DNA of 64,000 bases from G963665185 sp049723905. Its GTDB lineage: Bacteria > Desulfobacterota > Desulfovibrionia > Desulfovibrionales > Desulfovibrionaceae. The DNA is taken from positions 1-64,000 of the forward strand of contig NZ_JBJKFD010000001.1 of NCBI RefSeq assembly GCF_049723905.1, written 5' to 3'. The notes beneath the pieces were generated by a model. That model searched no databases. It had not been told where the DNA came from and saw nothing but the letters and a program-made list of their open reading frames with translations. Shown here piece after piece: positions 46,765-55,659 of this stretch (positions within the stretch are counted from its first letter, which is position 1; the number at the start of each line of letters is the position of its first letter). The translations under genes were made by a program, and so were the position numbers.

Positions 46765-47958
46765 ATGAGCAAAGCGAAATTTGAACGTAGCAAGCCGCAT
46801 GTCAACATTGGTACCATCGGTCACATCGACCACGGTAAAACCACACTGACTGCAGCCATCACAAAGACGTTGTCCATGAAGGGCGGCGCCTCCTTCGTAG
46901 CCTTCGATGAAATCGACAAGGCTCCCGAAGAAAAAGAACGCGGCATCACCATCGCAACCGCCCACGTTGAGTACGAGACTGACAATCGTCACTACGCTCA
47001 CGTGGACTGCCCTGGTCACGCCGACTACATTAAGAATATGATCACTGGTGCTGCTCAGATGGACGGCGCAATCCTCGTTTGCGCAGCCACTGACGGTCCC
47101 ATGCCCCAGACTCGTGAGCACATCCTGCTCGCCCGTCAGGTTGGCGTGCCCAGCATCGTCGTGTTCCTGAACAAGTGCGACATGGTCGACGACGAAGAAC
47201 TCCTGGAACTGGTAGACATGGAAATCCGTGAGCTGCTGGACACCTACGAGTTCCCCGGCGACGACACACCCATTATTCAGGGTTCCGCTCTGAAGGCTCT
47301 GGAAGCCGACAGCGCCGATGACGAAGCCTGCAAGCCCATCTTTGAACTGATGGCTGCCTGCGACTCCTTCATCCCCGAACCCCAGCGCGACATCGACCGT
47401 CCTTTCCTGATGCCCATTGAAGACGTTTTCTCCATCTCCGGCCGCGGCACTGTCGTGACTGGTCGTGTGGAACGTGGTATCATCAAAGTTGGCGACGAAG
47501 TCGAAATTGTAGGTATCCACGATACCGTTAAGACGACCTGCACGGGCGTTGAGATGTTCCGCAAGCTGCTTGACCAGGGTCAGGCAGGCGACAACGTCGG
47601 CGTCCTGCTGCGCGGTGTGAAGCGTGAAGATGTGGAACGCGGTCAGGTTCTGGCCATTCCCGGCACCATCACCCCGCATGTCAAATTCAAGGCCGAAGTT
47701 TACGTCCTGAGCAAGGAAGAAGGCGGACGTCATACCCCGTTCTTCTCCGGCTACCGTCCTCAGTTCTACTTCCGTACGACCGACATCACCGGTGTTGTTA
47801 CTTTGGAAGAAGGCGTGGAAATGGTCATGCCCGGCGACAACGCGACCTTCAACGTCGAACTGATCGCCCCCATCGCCATGGAACCCGGCCTGCGCTTCGC
47901 CATTCGCGAAGGTGGTCGTACCGTAGGCGCCGGCGTGGTCTCGGAAATTACGGAGTAA
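46765..47958 (+). CDS. tuf: Elongation factor Tu, copy 2 (str operon)
   Basis: This 397-residue protein is identical to copy 1 except Gln instead of Lys at residue 207. The two genes differ by ten synonymous changes in the first 111 bases, then are identical for well over 100 bases, a mosaic pattern that suggests gene conversion. It lies 12 bases after fusA and 7 bases before rpsJ. Confidence 0.97.
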   Translation: MSKAKFERSKPHVNIGTIGHIDHGKTTLTAAITKTLSMKGGASFVAFDEIDKAPEEKERGITIATAHVEYETDNRHYAHVDCPGHADYIKNMITGAAQMDGAILVCAATDGPMPQTREHILLARQVGVPSIVVFLNKCDMVDDEELLELVDMEIRELLDTYEFPGDDTPIIQGSALKALEADSADDEACKPIFELMAACDSFIPEPQRDIDRPFLMPIEDVFSISGRGTVVTGRVERGIIKVGDEVEIVGIHDTVKTTCTGVEMFRKLLDQGQAGDNVGVLLRGVKREDVERGQVLAIPGTITPHVKFKAEVYVLSKEEGGRHTPFFSGYRPQFYFRTTDITGVVTLEEGVEMVMPGDNATFNVELIAPIAMEPGLRFAIREGGRTVGAGVVSEITE

Positions 47959-47965
47959 GTTCGAT

Positions 47966-48283
47966 ATGGCAACTATGACCAGCGACCGCATCCGCATTAA
48001 GCTGAAGGCTTTCGATTACAGGATTCTCGACAAGGCCGTGGCCGAAATCGTGGACACTGCCCGCAACACGGGTGCTGCCATTGCCGGCCCCGTACCGCTG
48101 CCGACCGAGATCCACAAGGATACCATCCAGAAGAGCGTACACGTGGACAAAAAGTCCCGCGAGCAGTTCGAGCTGCGCGTACATAAGCGCCTGCTCGACA
48201 TCCTCGAACCCACGCAACAGACGGTGGACGCCCTTGGCAAGCTGAGCCTGCCTGCTGGCGTGGATGTGGAAATCAAACTCTAG
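47966..48283 (+). CDS. rpsJ: Ribosomal protein uS10
   Basis: This 105-residue head protein and antitermination factor (NusE) has RIRIKLKAFDYRILDKAV and GPVPLPTEIHKDTIQKS. Start may be 47966 or the Met at 47975; both give normal lengths. It joins the str and S10 operons without a terminator between them. Confidence 0.96.
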   Translation: MATMTSDRIRIKLKAFDYRILDKAVAEIVDTARNTGAAIAGPVPLPTEIHKDTIQKSVHVDKKSREQFELRVHKRLLDILEPTQQTVDALGKLSLPAGVDVEIKL

Positions 48284-48293
48284 AGAGGATGTC

Positions 48294-48926
48294 ATGGCTG
48301 GCTATCTTGGAATACTTGGCCGCAAAATCGGCATGACCCGCGTCTTCGCAGATGACGGCACCATCACCCCGGTGACCGTTATCAGCGCAGGACCTTGCCC
48401 GGTCATTCAGAAAAAGGCGGCCGATACAGACGGATATGTCTCTTTGCAAATTGCTTACGACACGGTGGAAGAGAGCAAGTGCTCCAAACCCATGTCCGGG
48501 CATTTTGGCAAGGCTGGCAAAGGCGCTTTCAAGACCCTGCGCGAACTCCGCATCGACAATGTCGAGGAATTCGAACTGGGTCAGGAACTGACCGTGGACA
48601 TGTTTGCTGCTGGCGAACGGGTGAAAATCACCGGTACGTCCAAGGGCAAAGGTTTCCAGGGCGTCATGAAGCGTTGGAACTTTAAAGGTCTTGGCGCCTC
48701 CCATGGTGCAGAAAAGGTTCACCGTTCCCCCGGTTCGGTGGGTAACTGCACATTCCCCGGCCGCGTCTGGAAGAATAAGAAGATGCCCGGGCACATGGGC
48801 GACCGCCGCGTCACCTACAAGAATCTTGAGATCGTTGCCGTTCGTCCCGAAGACAACGTCATCCTGATCAAGGGCCAGGTACCCGGCGCCAAAGGCGGCC
48901 TGGTGATGGTCCACAAGCAGGGATAA
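48294..48926 (+). CDS. rplC: Ribosomal protein uL3
   Basis: This 210-residue protein begins MAGYLGILGRKIGMTRVFAD. It contains the signature GTSKGKGFQGVMKRW and the loop RSPGSVGNCTFPGRVWKNKK. GAGAGGA precedes ATG 48294; the frame overlaps rpsJ upstream but that part is not used. Confidence 0.97.
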   Translation: MAGYLGILGRKIGMTRVFADDGTITPVTVISAGPCPVIQKKAADTDGYVSLQIAYDTVEESKCSKPMSGHFGKAGKGAFKTLRELRIDNVEEFELGQELTVDMFAAGERVKITGTSKGKGFQGVMKRWNFKGLGASHGAEKVHRSPGSVGNCTFPGRVWKNKKMPGHMGDRRVTYKNLEIVAVRPEDNVILIKGQVPGAKGGLVMVHKQG

Positions 48927-48936
48927 AGGTGAGTCA

Positions 48937-49557
48937 ATGGCTGTTGTAAAAATAGTGAATCAGACAAACGCGGAAGTTGGCAGCATTGATCTTGCCGACG
49001 AGGTGTTCGGCGTTGAAGTCAAGCCCGAGGTGCTGAACCTCGTAGTCCGTGCCCAGCGTGCGGCCAAGCGTGCTGGAACGCATGCCGTGAAGAACCGCAC
49101 TGCGGTGAGCGGCGGCGGCAGCAAGCCTTGGCGCCAGAAGGGCACCGGCCGCGCTCGTGCGGGCACGAACCGTTCGCCAGTGTGGCGTGGCGGCGGAGTT
49201 GTCTTCGGACCTACGCCCCGCGACTACGGCTTCAAGATCAATAAAAAGGTCCGGACCCTCGCCATGAAGATGGCGCTGTCCAGCCGGGCTGCGGATGAAA
49301 AATTGACCGTCGTGGACAAGCTTGAGCTGCCCGAAATCAAAACCAAACTGGTTAGCGAGATTGCGGGCAACCTCGGACTGAGAAAAGCCTTGATTGTTGT
49401 CAGTGAGACTGATAATACTCTCGCTCTTTCGGCCCGGAACATTGAGGGGCTGAAAATTCTCGAAGCGTCCAAGCTCAATGTTTACGACATCCTGCGCTAC
49501 CCCCAACTGGTCATGCTGCAAGGCGCGGTTGAAAGCGTGCAGGAGAGGTTGAAGTAA
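48937..49557 (+). CDS. rplD: Ribosomal protein uL4
   Basis: This 206-residue exit-tunnel protein has the loop SGGGSKPWRQKGTGRARAGT and RSPVWRGGGVVFGPTPRDY. In enterobacteria L4 represses the S10 operon; no leader site was found here. It is one base short of rplW. Confidence 0.97.
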   Translation: MAVVKIVNQTNAEVGSIDLADEVFGVEVKPEVLNLVVRAQRAAKRAGTHAVKNRTAVSGGGSKPWRQKGTGRARAGTNRSPVWRGGGVVFGPTPRDYGFKINKKVRTLAMKMALSSRAADEKLTVVDKLELPEIKTKLVSEIAGNLGLRKALIVVSETDNTLALSARNIEGLKILEASKLNVYDILRYPQLVMLQGAVESVQERLK

Positions 49558-49558
49558 G

Positions 49559-49849
49559 ATGGACTACACCCAGATTCTCATCAAGCCCGTGATTTCCGAA
49601 AAAGCGACCTTCCTCAAAGAGGAAGATGGTCAGGTCACGTTCTACGTGCATCCCCTGGCTAACAAGATCGAAATCAAGAAGGCTGTGGAGCGTGCGTTCG
49701 ACGTTAAGGTCGTTACGGTGAACGTCACCAGGCAGAAGGCCATGCCCCGCAAGAAGTGGGGTAAGGTTATTGGGCGCGAGTCCGGATACAAAAAAGCCTA
49801 CGTGACTCTCGCCGAAGGCGAGAAGATCGAGTTTTTTGAAGGAGTGTAA
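49559..49849 (+). CDS. rplW: Ribosomal protein uL23
   Basis: This 96-residue exit-site protein starts MDYTQILIKPVISEKATF and carries the basic loop TRQKAMPRKKWGKVIGR. It is the docking site for trigger factor and SRP. Confidence 0.96.
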   Translation: MDYTQILIKPVISEKATFLKEEDGQVTFYVHPLANKIEIKKAVERAFDVKVVTVNVTRQKAMPRKKWGKVIGRESGYKKAYVTLAEGEKIEFFEGV

Positions 49850-49852
49850 GCC

Positions 49853-50683
49853 ATGGCCGTGCGTAAGCTGAAGCCGACCTCTCCCGGGTCTCGCTTTCAG
49901 ACGATTTCCACTTTTGAGGAAGTCGACAAGAAGGCGCCCGAGAAGTCGCTGACGGTCGGTCTGACCAAAAAGGCCGGTCGCAATAACAATGGCCGTGTCA
50001 CGTCCCGTCGTCGTGGCGGTGGACACAAGCGTCTGTACCGCATCATCGACTTCAAGCGGAACAAGTTCGACGTGCCGGCCACTGTCGCCAGCGTGGAATA
50101 CGATCCCAACCGCAGCGCACGCATCGCGCTGTTGAATTATGCCGATGGCGAGAAGCGTTATATTCTCGCTCCCGTTGGCGTGCAGGCCGGAGATCAGGTT
50201 ATCTCCAGCAACAGCGCCGACATCAAACCCGGCAATTCATTGAATTTGGGGAAGATTCCCACGGGCACCGTGGTGCATAATATCGAACTGTACCCCGGAA
50301 AGGGCGGCCAGATGTGCCGTTCCGCCGGTACGTACGCCCAGCTTGTGGCGAAAGAGGGCAAGTATGCCCTGCTTCGTCTTCCCTCCGGGGAAATCCGCAA
50401 CGTCCTGGCAACTTGCCGTGCGACGATCGGACAGGTTGGAAATGTTCACCATGAAAAGATCTGCCTGGGCAAGGCTGGCCGCAATCGCTGGCTTGGCCGT
50501 CGTCCCCAGGTTCGCGGCGTGGCCATGAACCCTGTCGACCACCCACTTGGTGGTGGTGAAGGCCGTTCTTCGGGCGGTCGTCATCCTTGCACTCCTTGGG
50601 GCAAGCCGACAAAGGGTTACAAGACGCGGAATCGCAAGAAAGCGTCTTCCAGGTTAATCGTGAAGCGCCGTGGTCAGAAATAG
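49853..50683 (+). CDS. rplB: Ribosomal protein uL2
   Basis: This 276-residue peptidyl-transferase-region protein has GRNNNGRVTSRRRGGGHKR, and the catalytic-loop His in MNPVDHPLGGGEGRSSGGRH. The start codon lies three bases after rplW. Confidence 0.98.
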   Translation: MAVRKLKPTSPGSRFQTISTFEEVDKKAPEKSLTVGLTKKAGRNNNGRVTSRRRGGGHKRLYRIIDFKRNKFDVPATVASVEYDPNRSARIALLNYADGEKRYILAPVGVQAGDQVISSNSADIKPGNSLNLGKIPTGTVVHNIELYPGKGGQMCRSAGTYAQLVAKEGKYALLRLPSGEIRNVLATCRATIGQVGNVHHEKICLGKAGRNRWLGRRPQVRGVAMNPVDHPLGGGEGRSSGGRHPCTPWGKPTKGYKTRNRKKASSRLIVKRRGQK

Positions 50684-50692
50684 GAGTAAGGC

Positions 50693-50968
50693 ATGCCGAG
50701 GTCACTGAAAAAAGGTCCCTTTGTGGACGGCCACCTGATCAAAAAGGTCGAGAAGGCGAACGAGACGGAGGATCGTCGGGTCATCAAGACCTGGTCCCGT
50801 CGTTCTACCATTCTTCCCGATATGGTCGGCATGACCTTCGCCGTTCACAACGGCAAGAAATTCATCCCTGTGTTCGTCACCGAAAACATGGTGGGTCACA
50901 AGTTGGGCGAATTTTCTCCCACGCGTACCTACTATGGTCACGCAGCGGACAAGAAGAGCAAACGGTAG
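50693..50968 (+). CDS. rpsS: Ribosomal protein uS19
   Basis: This 91-residue head protein has MPRSLKKGPFVDGHLIKKVE and GHKLGEFSPTRTYYGHAADK, the S19 signature. AGGAG lies before the ATG. Confidence 0.97.
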   Translation: MPRSLKKGPFVDGHLIKKVEKANETEDRRVIKTWSRRSTILPDMVGMTFAVHNGKKFIPVFVTENMVGHKLGEFSPTRTYYGHAADKKSKR

Positions 50969-50981
50969 GGGGTAAGGAACT

Positions 50982-51314
50982 ATGGAAGCCAAAGCAGTCG
51001 CCAAGTTCATTCGCGTATCCCCTCGCAAGACCCGTCTGGTCGCCAAGAATGTGAAGGGAATGGGCATTGAGGACGCCATGAACGTCCTGCGCTTTTCCCC
51101 GCAAAAGGCCGCCCAGGTCTTGGGAAAGGTACTGCATTCTGCCGTTGCCAATGCCGAGCAATTGCCCGGCATGGACATCGACTCTCTGTACGTGAAGAAC
51201 ATAATTGTGAATGAAGGACCCACCTGGAAGCGCATCATGCCCCGAGCAATGGGCCGTGCGTACAGGATTCTGAAACGGACCAGCCATATTACTGTCGTCC
51301 TGGACGAAGGGTAA
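50982..51314 (+). CDS. rplV: Ribosomal protein uL22
   Basis: This 110-residue tunnel protein has KFIRVSPRKTRLVAKNVKG and the beta-hairpin region GPTWKRIMPRAMGRAYRI. It is in the standard rpsS-rplV-rpsC order. Confidence 0.97.
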   Translation: MEAKAVAKFIRVSPRKTRLVAKNVKGMGIEDAMNVLRFSPQKAAQVLGKVLHSAVANAEQLPGMDIDSLYVKNIIVNEGPTWKRIMPRAMGRAYRILKRTSHITVVLDEG

Positions 51315-51323
51315 GAGGACGCT

Positions 51324-51962
51324 ATGGGACAAAAAGTACATCCCTACGGATTCAGGCTCGGGTACAATAAGAATTGGATTTCCCGCTGGTACAGCAGGAA
51401 AGAGTACCCTGCCTTCGTGGTTGAGGACGACAAGATTCGGAAGTACGTCAAGGAAACCCTGTACCATGCCGGCATCGCCAAGATTGAAATCGAACGCGCC
51501 GGCGGCAAGGTCCGCTTGATTCTGCACACAGCCCGTCCCGGTATTGTTATCGGACGCAAGGGTGTGGAAATCGAGAAGATCAGGGATCAACTGCGTAAAA
51601 AATTTCAAAAGGAATTCAGCATTGAGGTCATCGAGATCCGCCGTCCGGAGACCGACGCCCAGCTGGTGGCCGAGAATATCGCCACACAGCTTGAGCGCCG
51701 TGTCGCCTTCCGTCGCGCTATGAAGCGTACGGTTGGTGTTGCCCGGAAGTTCGGAGCCGAAGGCATCAAGGTGTTCTGCGCAGGCCGTCTGGCCGGTGCG
51801 GAAATCGCCCGCTCCGAGTGGTATCGCGATGGTCGTGTGCCGCTGCAAACACTGCGTGCTGACTTGGATTATGGTTTTGCCATCGCCCAAACCACCTATG
51901 GTGTCATCGGCATCAAAGTGTGGATCTTCAAGGGCGAGATTCTTGATGAGGTGGAACAATAA
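51324..51962 (+). CDS. rpsC: Ribosomal protein uS3
   Basis: This 212-residue protein has the KH domain (RPGIVIGRKGVEIEKIRDQL) and the C-terminal signature AGRLAGAEIARSEWYRDGRV. Its stop codon shares the final A with the rplP ATG (TAATG). Confidence 0.97.
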   Translation: MGQKVHPYGFRLGYNKNWISRWYSRKEYPAFVVEDDKIRKYVKETLYHAGIAKIEIERAGGKVRLILHTARPGIVIGRKGVEIEKIRDQLRKKFQKEFSIEVIEIRRPETDAQLVAENIATQLERRVAFRRAMKRTVGVARKFGAEGIKVFCAGRLAGAEIARSEWYRDGRVPLQTLRADLDYGFAIAQTTYGVIGIKVWIFKGEILDEVEQ

Positions 51963-52381
51963 TGCAGCTTTCTCCGAAAAAGGTAAAATTCAGGAAACGT
52001 CAGAAGGGACGTCTGCGCGGTAAAGCACTGCGCGGTAACACCGTCTCCTTTGGCGACATCGGACTGAAGGCCCTGACACCCGGCAAGCTCACCTCGCAGC
52101 AGATCGAAGCTGCCCGTATTGCCATTACCCGTCACGTAAAGCGCGGCGGCAAAGTATGGATCCGTGTCTTTCCGGACATGCCCATCACTGCCAAGCCTGC
52201 TGAAGTTCGTCAGGGTAAAGGTAAGGGCGCTCCCGTGGGCTGGGTCGCACCTGTGCGCCCGGGCCGCGTGCTCTATGAGATTAAAGGCGTGGACCTGGAG
52301 ACGGCTAAAGAAGCCCTGACCAGGGCGGCTCACAAGCTGCCCGTCAAGACTTCCATTGTGGTCAAGGAGGGTCTTGAATAA
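51962..52381 (+). CDS. rplP: Ribosomal protein uL16
   Basis: This 139-residue protein lies near the peptidyl-transferase centre. Signatures are MQLSPKKVKFRKRQKGRLRG and PDMPITAKPAEVRQGKGKG. It overlaps both neighbours by one base, indicating coupled translation. Confidence 0.97.
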   Translation: MQLSPKKVKFRKRQKGRLRGKALRGNTVSFGDIGLKALTPGKLTSQQIEAARIAITRHVKRGGKVWIRVFPDMPITAKPAEVRQGKGKGAPVGWVAPVRPGRVLYEIKGVDLETAKEALTRAAHKLPVKTSIVVKEGLE

Positions 52382-52575
52382 TGAAGATGAACGAGCTGAA
52401 GTCCCTTGATGAAAAGGCTCTGGCTGAAAAGTTGGGTGAGTTCCGCAAGGAACTCTTCAACATGCGTTTTCAGCATACTACGGCCCAGCTTGAGCAGACC
52501 CACAAGCTCAAGGTTATCAAGAAGACTATCGCGCGCATTCTGACCGTGATGCACGAAAAGAGAGTTGGAGCCTAG
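52381..52575 (+). CDS. rpmC: Ribosomal protein uL29
   Basis: This 64-residue two-helix protein is MKMNELKSLDEKALAEKLG to ILTVMHEKRVGA. It lies by the tunnel exit and overlaps rplP by one base. Confidence 0.95.
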   Translation: MKMNELKSLDEKALAEKLGEFRKELFNMRFQHTTAQLEQTHKLKVIKKTIARILTVMHEKRVGA

Positions 52576-52577
52576 TC

Positions 52578-52847
52578 ATGGGTGAAAGCGTAGCTATTAA
52601 GAGCACGAAGCGTGTGCTGACCGGCGAAGTCATCAGCGATAAGAACGATAAGACTATCGTTGTTCGCGTTGAAACACTTGTTAAGCATCCGCTCTACAAG
52701 AAGTATATCCGCCGCAGGAAAAAGTTTATGGCCCATGATCCGGCCAATGACTGCGGAATCGGCGACAAGGTGCAGATCATTGAATCTCGTCCCTTGAGCG
52801 CTCGCAAGCGGTGGCAACTTTTGCGTGTCGTTGAAAAAGCGGTATAG
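52578..52847 (+). CDS. rpsQ: Ribosomal protein uS17
   Basis: This 89-residue primary 16S-binding protein has LTGEVISDKNDKTIVVRVE and HDPANDCGIGDKVQIIESRP, the S17 signature. It starts two bases after rpmC. Confidence 0.96.
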   Translation: MGESVAIKSTKRVLTGEVISDKNDKTIVVRVETLVKHPLYKKYIRRRKKFMAHDPANDCGIGDKVQIIESRPLSARKRWQLLRVVEKAV

Positions 52848-52858
52848 GGGAGTTTGCC

Positions 52859-53227
52859 ATGATCCAAGTAGAAAGCAATCTTGATGTGGCCGACAACTCT
52901 GGTGCCAAGAAAGTTCAGTGCATCAAAGTACTGGGCGGCAGCAAGCGGCGTTACGCAAGCGTAGGCGACATCATCGTCGTTTCCGTTAAGGAAGCCATGC
53001 CGCATGCCAAGGTGAAGAAGGGCGATGTAATGAAAGCCGTCGTAGTCCGTACTAAAAAAGAAATCGGACGCCCCGACGGTACTTACATCAAGTTCGACAA
53101 CAACTCGGCCGTTATTCTTTCCGGACAGGGCGAACCTGTCGGAACACGTATTTTCGGCCCCGTTGCCCGCGAGCTGCGCCAGAAGAACTTCATGAAGATC
53201 GTCTCCCTGGCCCCCGAGGTCCTGTAG
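52859..53227 (+). CDS. rplN: Ribosomal protein uL14
   Basis: This 122-residue protein starts MIQVESNLDVADNSGAKKVQ and ends with FMKIVSLAPEVL. It marks the start of the spc gene block; no promoter is evident before it. Confidence 0.97.
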   Translation: MIQVESNLDVADNSGAKKVQCIKVLGGSKRRYASVGDIIVVSVKEAMPHAKVKKGDVMKAVVVRTKKEIGRPDGTYIKFDNNSAVILSGQGEPVGTRIFGPVARELRQKNFMKIVSLAPEVL

Positions 53228-53245
53228 GAGATGGGAGAGGCAGCC

Positions 53246-53575
53246 ATGAAAGCCAAGACATTCCGCGTCCGCAAGGACGACAAGGTCGAGGTTCTGGCCG
53301 GCAAAGACAAAGGTAAAGTCGGCAAGATCCTCAAAATCGACAAAAAACGCGACAGAGTGATTGTTGAAAAGGTGAATATGGTCAAGCGCCACACCAAAGG
53401 CAATCCCTACTCCGGCCAACAGGGCGGTATCGTGGAGAAGGAATCCTTCATCCATGTGTCCAATGTCGCTGTTATTTGCGATGCATGCACCAAAGCCACT
53501 CGTGTGGGCTATCGCTACACCGAAGATGGCAACAAGGTGCGCTTCTGCAAGAAGTGCAACGAGATAATCAAGTAG
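53246..53575 (+). CDS. rplX: Ribosomal protein uL24
   Basis: This 109-residue protein initiates large-subunit assembly. The KOW motif is DKVEVLAGKDKGKVGKILK. The C-terminal part contains CDACTKATRV and CKKCNEI, a zinc-ribbon-like CxxC pair. ATG 53246 is preferred because GGGAGAGG lies five bases before it; the in-frame ATG at 53231 directly abuts its only site. Confidence 0.95.
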   Translation: MKAKTFRVRKDDKVEVLAGKDKGKVGKILKIDKKRDRVIVEKVNMVKRHTKGNPYSGQQGGIVEKESFIHVSNVAVICDACTKATRVGYRYTEDGNKVRFCKKCNEIIK

Positions 53576-53585
53576 GGATATGACC

Positions 53586-54125
53586 ATGACTCGTCTTGAA
53601 AAAATATATAACGAGAAGGTCGTGCCCGAACTCGCCAAAGAGTTCGGTTACAAATCCTCGATGCAGATTCCCCGCTTCAAGTCCATCAGCCTGAACATTG
53701 GCCTGGGCGAAGCAAGCCAGAATCATAAACTCATCGACGAGGCCGTAGACGACTTGACCAGGATTGCATGCCAGAAGGCTGTAATCACCCGTGCAAAGAA
53801 GTCCATTGCTGCGTTCAAGCTGCGTGAAGGACAGCCCGTAGGCTGCCGCGTAACGCTGCGTCGTGACACCATGTGGGACTTCTACGACAAGCTGGTCAAC
53901 TTCTCTCTGCCCCGGGTCCGCGACTTCCGCGGTATTCCCGACCGCGGCTTTGACGGACGTGGAAACTTCACCCTCGGTCTCAAGGAACATTCCATTTTCC
54001 CCGAGATCGATATCGACAAGGTAGACAGTGTGAAGGGTATGAACGTGACCATCGTCACCACTGCAACCTCCGACAAGGAAAGCAAAATGTTGCTGACCCT
54101 GCTCGGAATGCCCTTCAAGAAGTAA
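53586..54125 (+). CDS. rplE: Ribosomal protein uL5
   Basis: This 179-residue protein binds 5S rRNA. Signatures are MQIPRFKSISLNIGLGEA and RDFRGIPDRGFDGRGNFTLG. ATG 53586 has TAGGGA seven bases upstream, better than the Met two codons earlier. Confidence 0.96.
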   Translation: MTRLEKIYNEKVVPELAKEFGYKSSMQIPRFKSISLNIGLGEASQNHKLIDEAVDDLTRIACQKAVITRAKKSIAAFKLREGQPVGCRVTLRRDTMWDFYDKLVNFSLPRVRDFRGIPDRGFDGRGNFTLGLKEHSIFPEIDIDKVDSVKGMNVTIVTTATSDKESKMLLTLLGMPFKK

Positions 54126-54137
54126 GGAGAATCGCAT

Positions 54138-54323
54138 ATGGCCCGTACCGCTCTTCGAGTGAAGGCGCGTAGAAAACCGAAGTTTTCGTCCCGCGCGTAC
54201 AACCGTTGCCCCATCTGCGGACGTCCGCGGGCGTTCATGCGGCGCTACGGCATCTGCCGTATTTGTTTCAGAAATAAAGCATTGCGCGGCGAATTGCCGG
54301 GTGTGCGTAAATCGAGCTGGTAG
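54138..54323 (+). CDS. rpsZ: Ribosomal protein uS14 (zinc type)
   Basis: This 61-residue short S14 has four zinc Cys in CPICGRPRAFMRRYGICRIC and ends GELPGVRKSSW. It is the C+ form rather than the 100-residue zinc-free form. Confidence 0.96.
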   Translation: MARTALRVKARRKPKFSSRAYNRCPICGRPRAFMRRYGICRICFRNKALRGELPGVRKSSW

Positions 54324-54335
54324 GAGGGGGAGCAT

Positions 54336-54719
54336 ATGAATGCTAATGATCCCATTGGTGATATGCTGGCCCGCCTGCGCAACGCGCACCAGGCTCTGCA
54401 TTCCGAAGTAAATATCCCCCGTTCGAAAATGAAGGCTTCCATTGCCGACATTCTGAAAGATGAGGGGTTTATTACTGATTATGCTGTTGGCGAAAAGGAT
54501 ATCACCATTTCGCTGAAATACGCTGAAGGCCGCCCGCTTATTGGCGGAACCAAGCGCATCAGCAAGCCCGGCCGTCGTGTGTACGTCGGTGTGGAAGGCA
54601 TTCCCAACGTTCGTAACGGTTTGGGAATCTGCATACTGTCCACTTCCCGCGGCGTTCTTTCGGGCTCCGTTGCTGCCGAACGTAAGGTCGGCGGTGAACT
54701 TTTGTGTGAAATCTGGTAG
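54336..54719 (+). CDS. rpsH: Ribosomal protein uS8
   Basis: This 127-residue central-domain protein has DPIGDMLARLRNAHQALHSE and the signature GICILSTSRGVLSGSVAAER. In E. coli it represses the spc operon; no target was identified here. Confidence 0.96.
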   Translation: MNANDPIGDMLARLRNAHQALHSEVNIPRSKMKASIADILKDEGFITDYAVGEKDITISLKYAEGRPLIGGTKRISKPGRRVYVGVEGIPNVRNGLGICILSTSRGVLSGSVAAERKVGGELLCEIW

Positions 54720-54730
54720 GGGTAATCGCC

Positions 54731-55270
54731 ATGTCCAGAATCGGAAAACGCGCAATCGAAATCCCCAGCGGCGTAGAGGTCAAGATTGGCACTGAAGCCA
54801 TCGAAGTCAAAGGCCCCAAAGGCTCTTTGGCTACTCCGCTGCATCCTAAAATTTCGTATGCCGTCAAGGATAACACCGTAGAGGTCACCCAGGTTGACGA
54901 CTCCCGCACGGCCAAGCAACAGCATGGTCTGCGTCGTACTCTTCTTGCCAACTGCATAGAAGGGGTCAACACGGGCTACACCAAGGAACTTGAAATTGTT
55001 GGTGTCGGATACAAGGTCCAGGTCCAGGGCAAGAACGTCGTACTGACAGTGGGTTATTCCCACCCTGTACAGTACCCGCTGCCCCAGGGCATCGAGGCCA
55101 CGGCCGAAGGCAACAAGCTTGCCATCAAGGGCATCGACAAACAACTGGTCGGTGAAGTCGCCGCTCAGATCCGTCGTGTGCGTCCTCCCGAACCCTTCAA
55201 GGGCAAGGGCATCAAGTACGTGGGCGAGCACATTCGTCGGAAAGCCGGTAAGTCCGGCGGCAAGAAGTAA
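54731..55270 (+). CDS. rplF: Ribosomal protein uL6
   Basis: This 179-residue protein has MSRIGKRAIEIPSGVEVKI and the C-terminal signature PEPFKGKGIKYVGEHIRRKA. It sits in standard spc order. Confidence 0.97.
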   Translation: MSRIGKRAIEIPSGVEVKIGTEAIEVKGPKGSLATPLHPKISYAVKDNTVEVTQVDDSRTAKQQHGLRRTLLANCIEGVNTGYTKELEIVGVGYKVQVQGKNVVLTVGYSHPVQYPLPQGIEATAEGNKLAIKGIDKQLVGEVAAQIRRVRPPEPFKGKGIKYVGEHIRRKAGKSGGKK

Positions 55271-55284
55271 GGAGGAGGCCGAAT

Positions 55285-55644
55285 ATGAAACTCACAAAAA
55301 AGGCACAGCGTCTGCGGCGCAAAATCCGTATTCGCAAAAAGATTTCGGGTACCTCCTCCCGTCCGCGCCTTGTGGTATTCCGCTCGAACAAGCACATCTA
55401 CGCGCAGCTCGTCAACGACGAGACTGGTGCGACCCTGCTGGCTTCTTCTTCCTTGGCCATGGTCAAGGGTGGGGAAGAGTGCAGGCTGAATGCGGAAACC
55501 GCTGGAAAGGTCGGCAAGGACATTGCGGAAAAGGCCAAGGCGAACAAGATCGAAGCCGTGGTCTTCGACCGTAACGGTTTCAGGTTTCATGGGCGCATCA
55601 AGGCTCTTGCCGATGGTGCGCGCGAAGCCGGGCTCAAATTCTAA
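55285..55644 (+). CDS. rplR: Ribosomal protein uL18
   Basis: This 119-residue 5S rRNA-binding protein has RPRLVVFRSNKHIYAQLVND and the C-terminal FDRNGFRFHGRIKALADGAR. AGGAGG precedes the ATG. Confidence 0.97.
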   Translation: MKLTKKAQRLRRKIRIRKKISGTSSRPRLVVFRSNKHIYAQLVNDETGATLLASSSLAMVKGGEECRLNAETAGKVGKDIAEKAKANKIEAVVFDRNGFRFHGRIKALADGAREAGLKF

Positions 55645-55659
55645 GGGTTGGTAACCGAC

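Noticed and set aside
44686..47997. A 1103-residue minus-strand frame opposite fusA and tuf
   Set aside because: Antisense shadow; a nearly identical nonsense peptide appears opposite the other tuf gene, simply because tuf is duplicated.
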